Source: Methylocystis bryophila
GTDB taxonomy: Bacteria > Pseudomonadota > Alphaproteobacteria > Rhizobiales > Beijerinckiaceae
Direction of reading: 5' to 3'
Length of the DNA stretch: 64,000 bases
Assembly: GCF_027925445.1 (NCBI RefSeq)
Contig: NZ_AP027149.1
Location: 2,232,001 to 2,296,000 of the forward strand
Shown here: piece after piece, positions 25,476 through 34,285 of the stretch
Numbering within the stretch: the stretch's first letter is position 1
How the letters are laid out: every line of letters starts with the position of its first letter
Notes under the pieces: model-generated
Told to the model about the DNA's origin: nothing
What the model saw: the letters and a program-made list of their open reading frames with translations, nothing else
Database searches by the model: none
Translations under genes and position numbers: made by a program

Positions 25476-25838
25476 GTGGCCAAACCCGAACTCGGCGCCA
25501 AGCGGCAATGCCAGTCCTGCGCGACGAAATTTTACGACTTCAACCGAGACCCCATCATTTGCCCCAAATGCGGCGCGGCGTTCCATGTCGCATCCATGGC
25601 GCGGTCCGTGCGCCCCGCCGATGACGAGGCGGAGAGCGACAAGGACGAGGCCGAGACGGTCTCGCTGTCCGAGGTGGAGGAGGCCGAGAACAAGGCCGAT
25701 GCGGTTCCGATCGACGACGATGTCGAGCTCGACGACGGCGACGAGGCGGACGACACCTTCCTCGAGGAGGAAGAGGGCGAGGAGGACGACGTTTCCGGCC
25801 TCATCGACGGCGACATCGAAACGGATGAAGAGGGCTGA
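25476..25838 (+). CDS. FYDLN-acid domain protein (TIGR02300 family)
   Basis: The N-terminal 40 residues (AKPELGAKRQCQSC, TKFYDFNRDPIICPKCG) form a small zinc-ribbon-like domain with two CxxC pairs. The rest is very acidic (Asp/Glu over 40 percent). This is the alphaproteobacterial FYDLN-acid family of unknown function; here the motif reads FYDFN. The start is GTG at 25476 with AAGGA 11 bases upstream; a TTG at 25458 in frame is the alternative. The acid tail could mimic nucleic acid or bind basic proteins (inference). Confidence 0.88.
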   Translation: MAKPELGAKRQCQSCATKFYDFNRDPIICPKCGAAFHVASMARSVRPADDEAESDKDEAETVSLSEVEEAENKADAVPIDDDVELDDGDEADDTFLEEEEGEEDDVSGLIDGDIETDEEG

Positions 25839-26167
25839 GTCGAACGCGTCGGCTCGCTTCGGTTTGAACGACATCGTCGGGGCGACAGCCCCGACGCGCT
25901 TATCCGCCTCCTTGGCGAATTGAACCGGGACGCCCAGCATTTTTCATTGAGACTCCCGTTGCAGAACCTTTGATTTCTCGCTGATCCCGCGCGGCGCCGC
26001 CGCCGTGTCTCCGTCTTGTAGCAAATACGGAATATGGCCGTGCACGCGACTCGGGACCGCCGGGCCGAAGCCGCTCAGAGCATCCTACGCGCGACAATCC
26101 CAGCCACGCGATCGCGCGGAGCTTTTCTTCGACGCGCCCTCACCCCTTTTCCCTCTGGAGCCGAGCG
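25839..26167 (+). terminator. Gene-free stretch with a hairpin downstream of the FYDLN-acid gene
   Basis: A 9-bp perfect stem (CGTCGGGGC at 25875-25883, GCCCCGACG at 25888-25896, loop GACA) lies 37 bases after the stop codon. There is no clear T-run, so it may be a factor-assisted terminator. I see no gene or repeat in the rest of the gap, which should hold the promoter of the DUF1254 gene. Confidence 0.5.
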
Positions 26168-28159
26168 ATGGCAGTCAGCAGAACTTTGTCTGTCTTAGAT
26201 CACGCTGTGTTCAGGCGGAATCGCCTGAACACAGAAAACGTGATCGATTCTAAAACTCTAGCGCGCGCTTTGCGCGAAAAACCGATTTCCACTTTTTCGC
26301 ATCGCGCGCTAGCGTCAGTCTTGATTTTGGTGTCGGCGCCCTGTTCCTCCAGCGCGCAATTTCTCGAAGGCGTCACGGCTGCGCCGAACCTCGCCTATTC
26401 GACGCCGACGCCCCAAGGCGTCGCCATACCGGATAGGGTCGAGACGCGGTTTGGAACGCTCAAATTCTTCGACGGCTTTCCCGACCAGGCCAGCACCGAA
26501 AAACTATACGACAACCTCGATTTCCAGCGCGCCGTGCAAGCCTATCTGCTGGCCCTTCCTGTCGTCAGTCAGGCCGCCAATCGCGACGCGATTCTCTCCA
26601 TCGGGCCAGCGAACACGACCGTGCCGATCTGGGAGCAAAGGGTCGACGCCCGTACCGTCGCGCTCACCGCGAACGACAACACGCCTTACACCTGGATCTG
26701 GCTCGATCTGCACAACGGTCCGCTCGTGCTGGAGGTTCCGCCCAAGGTCCTCGGGTTCGTCGACGACATGTGGAGTCACTGGGTCGGGGATGTGGGCATG
26801 ACGGGCCCCGACAAAGGAGAAGGCGGCAGATATCTGCTTATACCGCCCGGCTATCAGGGCAGGATTTCGATGCGGGGCTACAACGTCCTGCGTCCCTCGA
26901 CATACGGCGTCTGGGCGCCCTGGCGCAGCTTCCTCGTCAATGGCGATCCGAAGCCCGGCGTCGACGCGATCAAGAAGTTCACGAAAATCTATCCGTTCGG
27001 ACAAGCCGGCCACGCACCGAAGCTCGATTTCGTGGACATGTCCGGCAAGCCGTTCAATTTGGTCCCGAAGGCGGACTATCATTTCTGGGAAATGCTGAAC
27101 CGCGTTGTGCAGGACGAGCCGACCGACTCGGTCGACGCGACGACGCTCGGCTTTTGGGCGTCCATCGGCATCGTGAAAGGCAAGCCTTTCGCGCCCGACG
27201 AGCGCATGAAGAAGATCCTCACGGAGGCGGCCGCCGTCGGCGACTCCACCGCCCGCGCGATCACGTACAGATGGCGGACGGCCAACGGCTACTGGTACCC
27301 GGACAGCGCCTGGCGCCGCGGTTTCGTCGGCGGCTACAAGTTCGAGGACGGCGATGCGCGCCTTCTCGACGCTTACTCGGGGTTCTTTTTTTATGCGACG
27401 GGCGTCACCCCCACGATGGACACGCGCCTCGTCGGAGTCGGCTCGCAATATCTGGCGGCCTTCGTCGATTCCAAGGGAACGCCTTTCGACGGCGGTAAGA
27501 GTTACAAGCTGCGGCTGCCCCCGAACGCGCCGGTGAAGGACTTCTGGTCCGTCACGCTCTACGACGATCAGACGCGCTCCATGCTGCAGACGGACCAGCG
27601 ATTCCCCAGCGTGAGCAGCCAAACCCAGGGCCTGCTCGTCAACGACGACGGGTCGGTTGATGTCTACTTCGGGCCGAAGGCGCCTGTGGGCAGGGAGAAC
27701 AACTGGGTTCAGACGATTCCGGGGAGGGCGTGGAACACGCTGCTCCGCCTCTATGGTCCGCTGGAGCCCTTCTTCGACAAGACGTGGCGTCCCGGGGAGA
27801 TCGAGCTTCAGCAGACGCAGACCGCGGATCTTTCCGTGCGCGCCGACGCTCCTCCAAGCGCCGCTCTTCCGGCTCCGAAAGCGGCCGCCGTCGCTCGCAA
27901 GAAGGCTCTGGGCAATTGGACATGCGAGGAATTTCTCGCGGTCGAGACGGATTATCAGCCTAAGGTCGTCTATTGGGCGACGGCTCAGGCGAAAGGCGGC
28001 AAGGACAATTCTTTCATCGATATCGAAGGCTCCGAGAGCGTCGTTCCGATGGTCATCGACGACTGCAGGAAGACTCCGAGCGGATCGTTCCTGCAAAAAC
28101 TGCGCGAGGCGTGGCGTTCTATCGAAGCCGACGCAAAGAAGCTGAGAAAGAACCTCTGA
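26168..28159 (+). CDS. DUF1254/DUF1214 exported protein with an element inserted in its signal peptide
   Basis: The 663-residue protein has a DUF1254 domain (DNTPYTWIWLDLHNGPLVLE, FVDDMWSHWVGDVGMTGPDKG, about residues 100-290) and a C-terminal DUF1214 domain (YKLRLPPNAPVKDFWSVTLY, RNNWVQTIPGRAWN-like, about 430-560). Such proteins are exported and of unknown function. A subfamily A palindromic element lies in frame after residue 9 (26195-26312). It places about 38 extra residues between the start and the hydrophobic segment SVLILVSAPCSSSAQF. Dropping 114 bases (26199-26312) rejoins MAVSRTLSVLA to SVLILVSAP, a normal signal peptide. Whether the lengthened leader still works in export is not known. 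The downstream flank holds another copy at 28172. Confidence 0.85.
   Translation: MAVSRTLSVLDHAVFRRNRLNTENVIDSKTLARALREKPISTFSHRALASVLILVSAPCSSSAQFLEGVTAAPNLAYSTPTPQGVAIPDRVETRFGTLKFFDGFPDQASTEKLYDNLDFQRAVQAYLLALPVVSQAANRDAILSIGPANTTVPIWEQRVDARTVALTANDNTPYTWIWLDLHNGPLVLEVPPKVLGFVDDMWSHWVGDVGMTGPDKGEGGRYLLIPPGYQGRISMRGYNVLRPSTYGVWAPWRSFLVNGDPKPGVDAIKKFTKIYPFGQAGHAPKLDFVDMSGKPFNLVPKADYHFWEMLNRVVQDEPTDSVDATTLGFWASIGIVKGKPFAPDERMKKILTEAAAVGDSTARAITYRWRTANGYWYPDSAWRRGFVGGYKFEDGDARLLDAYSGFFFYATGVTPTMDTRLVGVGSQYLAAFVDSKGTPFDGGKSYKLRLPPNAPVKDFWSVTLYDDQTRSMLQTDQRFPSVSSQTQGLLVNDDGSVDVYFGPKAPVGRENNWVQTIPGRAWNTLLRLYGPLEPFFDKTWRPGEIELQQTQTADLSVRADAPPSAALPAPKAAAVARKKALGNWTCEEFLAVETDYQPKVVYWATAQAKGGKDNSFIDIEGSESVVPMVIDDCRKTPSGSFLQKLREAWRSIEADAKKLRKNL
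26195..26312 (+). repeat. Palindromic element, subfamily A (intact, 118 bp), inside a coding region
   Basis: Borders are TTAG (26195-26198) and CTAG (26309-26312). Hairpin 1 is TGTGTTCAGGCGGAATCGCC with its partner arm; hairpin 2 is GCGCGAAAAACCGATTTCC to CGCATCGCGC. It is stop-free in the frame of the host gene, reading RRNRLNTENVIDSKTL in the centre. Confidence 0.95.
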
Positions 28160-28171
28160 GGACCCGATCGC

Positions 28172-28289
28172 CTAGATCACGATGCGCTTGAGCGGAATCG
28201 CTCAAACACAGATAACGTGATCGATTCCAAAGTTTTAGAGCGCGATTCGCGCGAAAAACCGGTTCCCACTTTTTCGCATCGCGCTCTTG
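28172..28289 (+). repeat. Palindromic element, subfamily A (118 bp)
   Basis: The left border is CTAG (28172-28175) and the right border has decayed to CTTG. It lies just after the DUF1254 gene and downstream of the convergent clpA gene. It is open in the same frame as the other intact A copies (ERNRSNTDNVIDSKVL). With short flanks it fills the 28160-28377 gap. Confidence 0.92.
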
Positions 28290-28377
28290 CGTCGCCCCGC
28301 GCTCGCGGAGCGCGAGCGGGGACAGCTTAAAGCAGGTGAGGCGAGTGGGCGCGGCGGGGTTTCCGTCGCGCTTCCCT

Positions 28378-30861
28378 TCATCCTTGCAGCGGGGTGTTCG
28401 GCACGCTTTTCGGGGAGGGCTTGGACTCAGCCGCTTCCGCCTCGCGCTCGGGCCCGTCGGTCGGCGGCTCTTCCGAGGCGCGCTCCTTGCGCGCCTCGCC
28501 CTCCGTGGCGGCGCGCTTCTTGCCCGCTTCGATGATGTCGCGTTCCGGCCGCGGCAGCACGGGGCCCTCCGGATAGACAAAGCCGAGCGTCTTCTCGCCA
28601 TCCTCGCTGGCGACGACCACCACATGCACGGCGCCGCCGTTCTTCAGGCGCCCGAACAGCACCTCGTCGGCGAGCGGCGTCTTGATGTGCGTGTGGATGA
28701 TGCGCGCCATCGGCCGCGCGCCCATCGCTTCGTCGTAGCCGCGCTCGACGAGCCAAGCGCGCGCTTCGTCGGAGAGGTCGATCGTGACGTTGCGGTCGGC
28801 GAGCAGCGCCTCGAGCTGCACGACGAATTTGTCGACGACCTTGGCGACGACCTGCGGCGAGAGCTGGCCGAATGGGACGACCGCATCGAGCCGGTTACGA
28901 AACTCCGGCGCGAAGAGACGGTTGATCGCCTCGCTGTCGTCTCGTCCCTGCTGCGAGCGCGTAAATCCGATCGGCGTGCGCGCCAGATCGGTGGCGCCGG
29001 CGTTCGTCGTCAAGATCAGGATCACGTTGCGGAAGTCGATCGTCTTGCCGTTGTGGTCCGTGAGCTTGCCGTGATCCATCACCTGCAGAAGAATGTTGAA
29101 GAGATCGGGATGCGCCTTCTCGATCTCGTCGAGAAGCAGCACGCTATGCGGATGCTGGTCGATCGCATCCGTGAGCAGGCCTCCCTGATCGAAGCCGACA
29201 TAGCCGGGAGGCGCGCCGATCAGCCGGCTGACCGTGTGGCGCTCCATATATTCGGACATATCGAAGCGCACGAGCTCGATGCCGAGCGCCGTCGAAAGCT
29301 GGCGCGCCGCTTCCGTCTTGCCGACGCCGGTCGGGCCGGAGAAAAGGTAGCAGCCGATCGGCTTCTCGGGATCGCGCAGGCCCGCGCGCGCGAGCTTGAT
29401 GGCCGAAACCAGCAGCCCAACCGCCTTGTCCTGGCCATAGACGACTCGCTTCAAGGTCTCGTCGAGATGCGCGAGCACCTCGGCGTCGTCCTTCGACACG
29501 CTCTTTGGCGGGATGCGCGCCATCGTCGCGATGGTCGACTCGATCTCCTTGAGGCCGATCGTCTTCTTTCGCTTGTTTTCCGGCAGCAGCATCTGCGCCG
29601 CGCCGCTCTCGTCGATCACGTCGATGGCCTTGTCGGGCAGCTTGCGATCATGGATATGACGCGCCGAAAGCTCCACGGCGCCCTTCACCGCTTCGGCCGT
29701 GTAGCGGATCTTATGGAAATCCTCGAAATAGGGCTTCAGCCCCTTGAGAATCTCGATCGCGTCGGGAACGGTCGGCTCGTTGACGTCGATTTTCTGGAAG
29801 CGCCGCGCCAGCGCGCGATCCTTCTCGAAATACTGCCGATACTCCTTATAGGTGGTCGAGCCGATGCAGCGCAGCGCGCCTTGAGCGAGCGCGGGTTTCA
29901 GCAGGTTCGAGGCGTCCATCGCGCCGCCGGAGGTCGCGCCCGCGCCGATCACCGTGTGGATTTCGTCGATGAAAAGGATCGCCTTCTTGTGCTGCTCGAT
30001 CTCCTTGACGACCTGCTTGAGGCGCTCTTCGAAATCGCCGCGATAGCGCGTGCCGGCCAGGAGCGAGCCCATGTCGAGCGCGAAGATCGTCGCATCCGCG
30101 AGCACGTCGGGAACCTCGCCCTGGGTGATCTTGCGCGCGAGGCCCTCGGCGATCGCGGTCTTGCCGACGCCCGGATCGCCGACGAGGAGCGGATTGTTCT
30201 TCTGGCGCCGGCAGAGCACCTGAATGGTGCGCACGACCTCAGGCTCGCGGCCGATCAACGGGTCGATGCGGTTGTCGCGCGCCTTGCGGTTCAGATTGAC
30301 GCAATAGGCGTCGAGAGCGCCTTCCTTCTTGCGCTGGTCGCCGTCGCGTCCCTCGCGCCCGTCGCCCCGCTCGGATTCGTCCTCGACGCCGCGCGGCGTG
30401 CGCGCGGCGTCCGAGAGGCCGGCGCGCTTGGCGATGCCGTGGCTGATGTAGTTGACTGCGTCATAGCGGGTCATTTCCTGCTCTTGCAGGAAATAGACGG
30501 CGTGGCTCTCTCGCTCGGCGAAGAGCGCCACGAGAACATTGGCGCCGTTGACGTCCTCCCGCCCCGAGGACTGCACGCTGATGATGGCGCGTTGGACGAC
30601 GCGGTGGAAACCGGAGGTGGGCTTCGCCTCCTCTGCGTCGCCGTTGACCAGATTGTCGAGCTCTCTGGCGATGTATTCGCGAAGATTGCGACCCAGCAGC
30701 TCGATGTCGACCGCGCAGGCGCGCAGGACCGAAGCGGCGTCGGGATCCTCGATGAGGCTCAACAGGAGATGCTCGAGCGTGGCGTATTCGTGCCGCCGCT
30801 CCCTCGCCAGCGACAACGCCCGATCCAGGGTTTGCTTGAGATTGCGCGAGATGGCCGGCAT
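28378..30861 (-). CDS. clpA: ATP-dependent Clp protease ATP-binding subunit ClpA
   Basis: ClpA is the AAA+ unfoldase that feeds substrates to the ClpP peptidase. The 827-residue protein has the Clp N domain (residues 1-145, with HEYATLEHLLLSLIEDPDA), a first ATPase module with Walker A GDPGVGKT, and a second with Walker A GPTGVGKT and the sensor region LILTTNAGATDLAR. The N-terminus and the clpS gene directly upstream mark it as ClpA rather than ClpB or ClpC; there is no ClpB middle coiled coil. The C-terminus ends in an acidic, Ser/Glu/Pro-rich tail. It is 12 bases from clpS and so co-transcribed. clpP is not in the window. Confidence 0.97.
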   Translation of the reverse strand: MPAISRNLKQTLDRALSLARERRHEYATLEHLLLSLIEDPDAASVLRACAVDIELLGRNLREYIARELDNLVNGDAEEAKPTSGFHRVVQRAIISVQSSGREDVNGANVLVALFAERESHAVYFLQEQEMTRYDAVNYISHGIAKRAGLSDAARTPRGVEDESERGDGREGRDGDQRKKEGALDAYCVNLNRKARDNRIDPLIGREPEVVRTIQVLCRRQKNNPLLVGDPGVGKTAIAEGLARKITQGEVPDVLADATIFALDMGSLLAGTRYRGDFEERLKQVVKEIEQHKKAILFIDEIHTVIGAGATSGGAMDASNLLKPALAQGALRCIGSTTYKEYRQYFEKDRALARRFQKIDVNEPTVPDAIEILKGLKPYFEDFHKIRYTAEAVKGAVELSARHIHDRKLPDKAIDVIDESGAAQMLLPENKRKKTIGLKEIESTIATMARIPPKSVSKDDAEVLAHLDETLKRVVYGQDKAVGLLVSAIKLARAGLRDPEKPIGCYLFSGPTGVGKTEAARQLSTALGIELVRFDMSEYMERHTVSRLIGAPPGYVGFDQGGLLTDAIDQHPHSVLLLDEIEKAHPDLFNILLQVMDHGKLTDHNGKTIDFRNVILILTTNAGATDLARTPIGFTRSQQGRDDSEAINRLFAPEFRNRLDAVVPFGQLSPQVVAKVVDKFVVQLEALLADRNVTIDLSDEARAWLVERGYDEAMGARPMARIIHTHIKTPLADEVLFGRLKNGGAVHVVVVASEDGEKTLGFVYPEGPVLPRPERDIIEAGKKRAATEGEARKERASEEPPTDGPEREAEAAESKPSPKSVPNTPLQG

Positions 30862-30873
30862 GCGTCCTGGCTC

Positions 30874-31275
30874 CTATTTCTTTTCCATGATGCACTGCAG
30901 CGGATGCTGGTGCCGCCTCGCAAACTCCATCACCTGAGTGACCTTGGTCTCGGCGACCTCGTAAGTATAGACCCCGCATTCGCCCACGCCGTGGTTGTGG
31001 ACGTGCAGCATGATGCGCGTGGCTTCCTCGACGGACTTGTTGAAATATCTACGCAGCACGATGACCACGAATTCCTGCGTGGTGTAATCGTCGTTGAGGA
31101 GGAGCACACGATACATGTGCGGGCGGCGAGTGAGCGGCTTGGTCTTGGTGACGAGCGCCGTCCCCGAGCCGGGACCGCCCTCATCGTTCTTGCGAGGATC
31201 CTTGCTGGCGCGAGCCGGCGTCCCATTGGGACGAGACGCGGCGCGGCTGCTGCCGCGATTGGGGATCGTGATCAT
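30874..31275 (-). CDS. clpS: ClpS adaptor for N-end-rule substrates
   Basis: ClpS binds proteins with hydrophobic N-terminal residues and delivers them to ClpA. The core shows RRPHMYRVLLLNDDYTTQEF with the NDD pocket residues, HNHGVGECGVYTYEVAETK with the pocket-lining residues, and the C-terminal HPLQCIMEKK. From the ATG at 31275 the protein is 133 residues with a disordered Arg/Pro/Gly-rich N-tail that enters the ClpA pore in known systems. The frame stays open to 31491, but the extension looks non-coding. Alternative starts at 31326 or 31362 cannot be excluded. Confidence 0.95.
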   Translation of the reverse strand: MITIPNRGSSRAASRPNGTPARASKDPRKNDEGGPGSGTALVTKTKPLTRRPHMYRVLLLNDDYTTQEFVVIVLRRYFNKSVEEATRIMLHVHNHGVGECGVYTYEVAETKVTQVMEFARRHQHPLQCIMEKK

Positions 31276-31701
31276 GGAGCGGTCCTGGCGATCCTTCCTT
31301 GCTCCGGCGCGGTTCCTTTGCCCCATATAGGAGGCTGGCGAAGACTTCGGCAGAGGGGGCATACAATTTTCGCGCCGCGGCGCTCCCGGCTCTCGGGGCG
31401 CCTCTCGGCTCCAGAATTGTCTTTTTCGCGGGCCGCTTGGCAAGCGGGAATTGCCGGACCTGCCAAAAAAAAGATCGAAAGCTGCGGCCATCGCCGCCTA
31501 GCGGCCGCAGCCTAAGACCCTGGAAGAGTCGGCCCGACAGCGCTTGCGCCATCGCGCCCGCGCCCCTATAGCTCTCTCTTGTCAGCGGGGCGCAATCTCG
31601 CTCCAGCGTTTTGATGTGGCGTGGTTTCTTGCTCCTCGAACGCTTCCGCTCGAGGGACGAGCGCGCGAGGGCAGCTTCCGGGCCGGACGGGTGTGAGCGA
31701 A
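31276..31701. other. Gap upstream of clpS, with half of a subfamily B element
   Basis: About 425 bases between the clpS start and the next gene. At about 31600-31670 a half element remains (CTCCAGCGTTTTGATGTGGC, then CTCCTCGAACGCTTCCGCTC), which is the linker and hairpin 1 of subfamily B. The clpS promoter should be here, but I cannot point to boxes. I see no gene. Confidence 0.5.
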
Positions 31702-31935
31702 ATGAGCGATAAGCCGATCAACCTCGTTAGACTCTCCACACTTGTCGCCGTCGCGATCCTCGTGGGCACCGAGCTCGTTGGCGCATCCTGGGCGGCCGGC
31801 TGGGCGCTCGGCGGCCTGTTCCAGCTCGATCCGTTGGTCAGCCGCGCCTTCGAGGTGGTCTTCGCCTTGGCGGGCTTCGTCGGGCTCTATTTTTTCATGC
31901 GCACGGCCATCAAGCATGAGCCCATCCGGGGCTGA
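31702..31935 (+). CDS. Small membrane protein (two spans)
   Basis: From the ATG at 31702 the 77-residue protein has hydrophobic segments at about 10-34 and 44-66 and a basic C-terminal tail (RTAIKHEPIRG). Only weak ribosome binding is visible (GAGCG). I recognise no family with certainty. It precedes the glucan gene by 72 bases on the same strand, so co-transcription is possible. Confidence 0.55.
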   Translation: MSDKPINLVRLSTLVAVAILVGTELVGASWAAGWALGGLFQLDPLVSRAFEVVFALAGFVGLYFFMRTAIKHEPIRG

Positions 31936-32007
31936 GGCGGGTCTCGCCTTGTTTTGCCCCCGCTTGATCGGGTCTGCGCCCTTCCCCTGACTGCTAGAGG
32001 ATCATCG

Positions 32008-33591
32008 ATGGTTGACGCGCCGGATCGCCGCGCCTTTCTCAAAGCTGCCGCGGCGACGGGCGCGGTCGGGGCGGTCGGCGCGTCTCCGGCTTCGGCGCAG
32101 TCGCAAGACGAGGGGATCAAATTCGGTCCGGCCGCGCCTTTCTCCTTCGATTTGCTCAAGGAGGAGGCGAAGCGCCTCATTGGCGAGCCCTATCGTCCGC
32201 CGGCCTTGCCCGATCCCGAGATCACCAGCAAGATCGACTACGAGGCCTGGGGCAAGATCACCTACAACACGGATCACGCCCTTTACGCCTTCGGCCCCGA
32301 GCGTTTCCCGGTCGAATTCTTCCACCTCGGCATGTTCTTCAAGAAGGCCGTGCGCATCCACAAGGTGGAGAAGGGCGAGGCGCGGGAGGTTCTTTACGAC
32401 CCGGTCTATTTCAACATGCCCGCCGACTCGATCGCCCGCGGCCTTCCGCAGGGCGCGGGTTTCGCGGGCTTCCGCATCCAGGAGGCCAAGGACGGCGAGC
32501 TCCCCTGGAAGAAGAACGACTGGGTCGCGTTTCTGGGCGCCTCCTATTTTCGGGCGATCGGCGAGCTGCGCCAATATGGGCTCTCGGCTCGAGGCGTCGC
32601 GCTCGACACCTGGGTCGCCAACCGCTCCGAGGAATTCCCCGACTTCACCCATATTTACGTCGGGCCGGAGACCGAGACCGGCGTCGTGCTGCACGCGCTG
32701 CTCGAGGGGCCGCACATCGTCGGCGCCTATCGCTTCCTCATGACGCGCGGCAAGGGCGTCGTGATGGACATCGACTGCAAGCTCTATCTGCGCGGCGACT
32801 TTGTGCGCTTCGGCGTCGCGCCCCTGACCTCGATGTATTGGTTCTCGGAGACGCGCAAGCCCACGGCCGTCGACTGGCGTCCGGAAGTGCACGATTCCGA
32901 CGGCCTCTCGATGTGGACGGGAACGGGCGAGCGTCTGTGGCGGCCGCTCAACAATCCCTCGCGCGTGATGGCTTCCGCCTTTGGCGACAATCATCCCAAG
33001 GGCTTCGGCTTGATGCAGCGCGACCGCACCTACGATCACTATCAAGACAACGTCTTCTACGATCGGCGTCCGAGCGTCTGGGTCGAGCCCAAGGGCGATT
33101 GGGGCAAGGGCGCGATCCATCTCGTCGAGATCCCGACCGACGACGAGATTCACGACAATATCGTCTGCGTCTGGGTGCCGGAAAAGCCCGCCGTCGCCGG
33201 CGCTGAGTTCGACCTCTCTTACCGCCTGCACTGGCTCGCCGACGAGCCCTATCCGACGCCGCTCGCCCGCTGCGTCGCGACGCGGCTCGGCAATGGCGGC
33301 CAGCCGGGAAAGCCCCGCCCGAAGGGCGTGCGCAAGTTCATGGTCGAGTTTTTGGGCGAGCCCTTGGCGAAACTGCCCTATGGCGTGAAGCCCGAGCCTG
33401 TGCTCTGGGCCTCGCGCGGAACATTCTCATACATCTACACCGAGTCCGTGTTCGACAATGTCCCCGGCCATTGGCGCGCGCAATTCGACCTCACCGTCAC
33501 GGGCGACGAGCCGGTCGAGATGCGGCTCTACCTGAAGAACGGCGACGAGGTGCTGACGGAGAACTGGCTCTATCAGTATCATCCGTTTTAG
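32008..33591 (+). CDS. Periplasmic glucan biosynthesis protein, OpgG/OpgD (MdoG) family, Tat-exported
   Basis: The 527-residue protein begins with a twin-arginine signal (DRRAFLKAAAATGAVGAVG, ASAQS cleavage) as in OpgD. The mature part has the MdoG fold with FELDLLKEEAK-like start (FSFDLLKEEAKRLIGEPY), YFRAIGELRQYGLSARG, MYWFSETRKP, EVHDSDGLSMWTGTGERLWR and the C-terminal Ig-like region. OpgG/OpgD shape and modify the branched beta-glucans made by OpgH in the periplasm; recent work assigns them glucanase-type activity. opgH is not adjacent, so which paralogue this is cannot be settled here. ATG at 32008 has GAGG 9 bases upstream. Confidence 0.92.
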   Translation: MVDAPDRRAFLKAAAATGAVGAVGASPASAQSQDEGIKFGPAAPFSFDLLKEEAKRLIGEPYRPPALPDPEITSKIDYEAWGKITYNTDHALYAFGPERFPVEFFHLGMFFKKAVRIHKVEKGEAREVLYDPVYFNMPADSIARGLPQGAGFAGFRIQEAKDGELPWKKNDWVAFLGASYFRAIGELRQYGLSARGVALDTWVANRSEEFPDFTHIYVGPETETGVVLHALLEGPHIVGAYRFLMTRGKGVVMDIDCKLYLRGDFVRFGVAPLTSMYWFSETRKPTAVDWRPEVHDSDGLSMWTGTGERLWRPLNNPSRVMASAFGDNHPKGFGLMQRDRTYDHYQDNVFYDRRPSVWVEPKGDWGKGAIHLVEIPTDDEIHDNIVCVWVPEKPAVAGAEFDLSYRLHWLADEPYPTPLARCVATRLGNGGQPGKPRPKGVRKFMVEFLGEPLAKLPYGVKPEPVLWASRGTFSYIYTESVFDNVPGHWRAQFDLTVTGDEPVEMRLYLKNGDEVLTENWLYQYHPF

Positions 33592-33599
33592 GCGGCGGA

Positions 33600-33729
33600 T
33601 TGCCCCCTCCCGTACCCTCCCCCGCTTCGCGGGAGAGGGCGGCGGCAGACGTTGCGCGAGACCTCTGTGACGCGAGGAGCCAGACTCCTTCTCCCGCGAA
33701 TAGCGGGGGAGGGCTGGGGAGGGGGCGTT
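33600..33729 (+). repeat. GC-rich long inverted repeat, family C
   Basis: About 130 bp: CCCTCCCCCGCTTCGCGGG and GAGGGCGGCGGCAGACGTT at the left, then CTTCTCCCGCGAATAGCGGG and GGAGGGCTGGGGAGGGGGCG at the right. The same order of blocks, reversed, lies inside dnaE2 (44094-44223). Here it sits between the glucan gene and ruvC. Confidence 0.85.
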
Positions 33730-33778
33730 TCGAGGTGATCCCTGCCCCTGGACCAAAACCTTCGCTACACTTCGCCCC

Positions 33779-34285
33779 ATGAGCGCGTCACCGATTCGCA
33801 TCCTCGGCGTCGATCCGGGCCTTCGCAACACGGGCTGGGGGATCATCGACGCGCAAGGCTCGCGGCTCGTCTTCGTGGCCTCCGGCTGCCTCCGCACCGA
33901 CACGAACTCGCCGATGGGGGAGCGGCTGCGGCGTTTGCTCGAAGGCTTGGGCGAAGTGATCGCGGCCTTCTCACCCCAGGAGGCGGCGGTCGAGGAGACT
34001 TTCGTCAACCGCGATCCGCAATCGGCGCTCAAGCTCGGGCAGGCGCGGGGGATCGCGCTTGCCGCGCCCGCGCTCGCCGGTCTGGCGATCGAGGAATACG
34101 CCGCCAATCTCGTCAAGAAGACGGTCGTCGGCAATGGCCACGCCGACAAGGCGCAGGTGGCGATGATGGTGCGCGTGCTCTTGCCGGCGAGCTTCGCCGC
34201 GAGCAAGGACGCCGCCGACGCGCTGGCGGTGGCGATTTGTCACGCGCAGCATCGGGAGGCGCTTTCGCGCGCGAGGCGGGCATGA
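33779..34285 (+). CDS. ruvC: Crossover junction endodeoxyribonuclease RuvC
   Basis: RuvC resolves Holliday junctions by paired nicks. The 168-residue protein shows the RNase H-fold acidic residues: D in ILGVDPGLRNTGWG, E in AAVEETFVNRDPQSALKLGQARG, and the terminal pair in SKDAADALAVAICHA. Length is normal. Its last codons overlap the ruvA start (ATGA), so the two are co-translated. The promoter region upstream is occupied by the family C repeat. Confidence 0.97.
   Translation: MSASPIRILGVDPGLRNTGWGIIDAQGSRLVFVASGCLRTDTNSPMGERLRRLLEGLGEVIAAFSPQEAAVEETFVNRDPQSALKLGQARGIALAAPALAGLAIEEYAANLVKKTVVGNGHADKAQVAMMVRVLLPASFAASKDAADALAVAICHAQHREALSRARRA

Noticed and set aside
28336..31515. A 1059-codon open frame on the plus strand opposite clpA/clpS
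   Set aside because: It is the mirror of clpA in a high-GC genome. It shows no domain and is rich in Arg, Asp and Leu as such shadow frames are.
33592..33778. Promoter or terminator function for the GC-rich stretch between the glucan gene and ruvC
   Set aside because: It matches the repeat found inside dnaE2, so it is a dispersed repeat first; a terminator role was not assigned for lack of a T-run.
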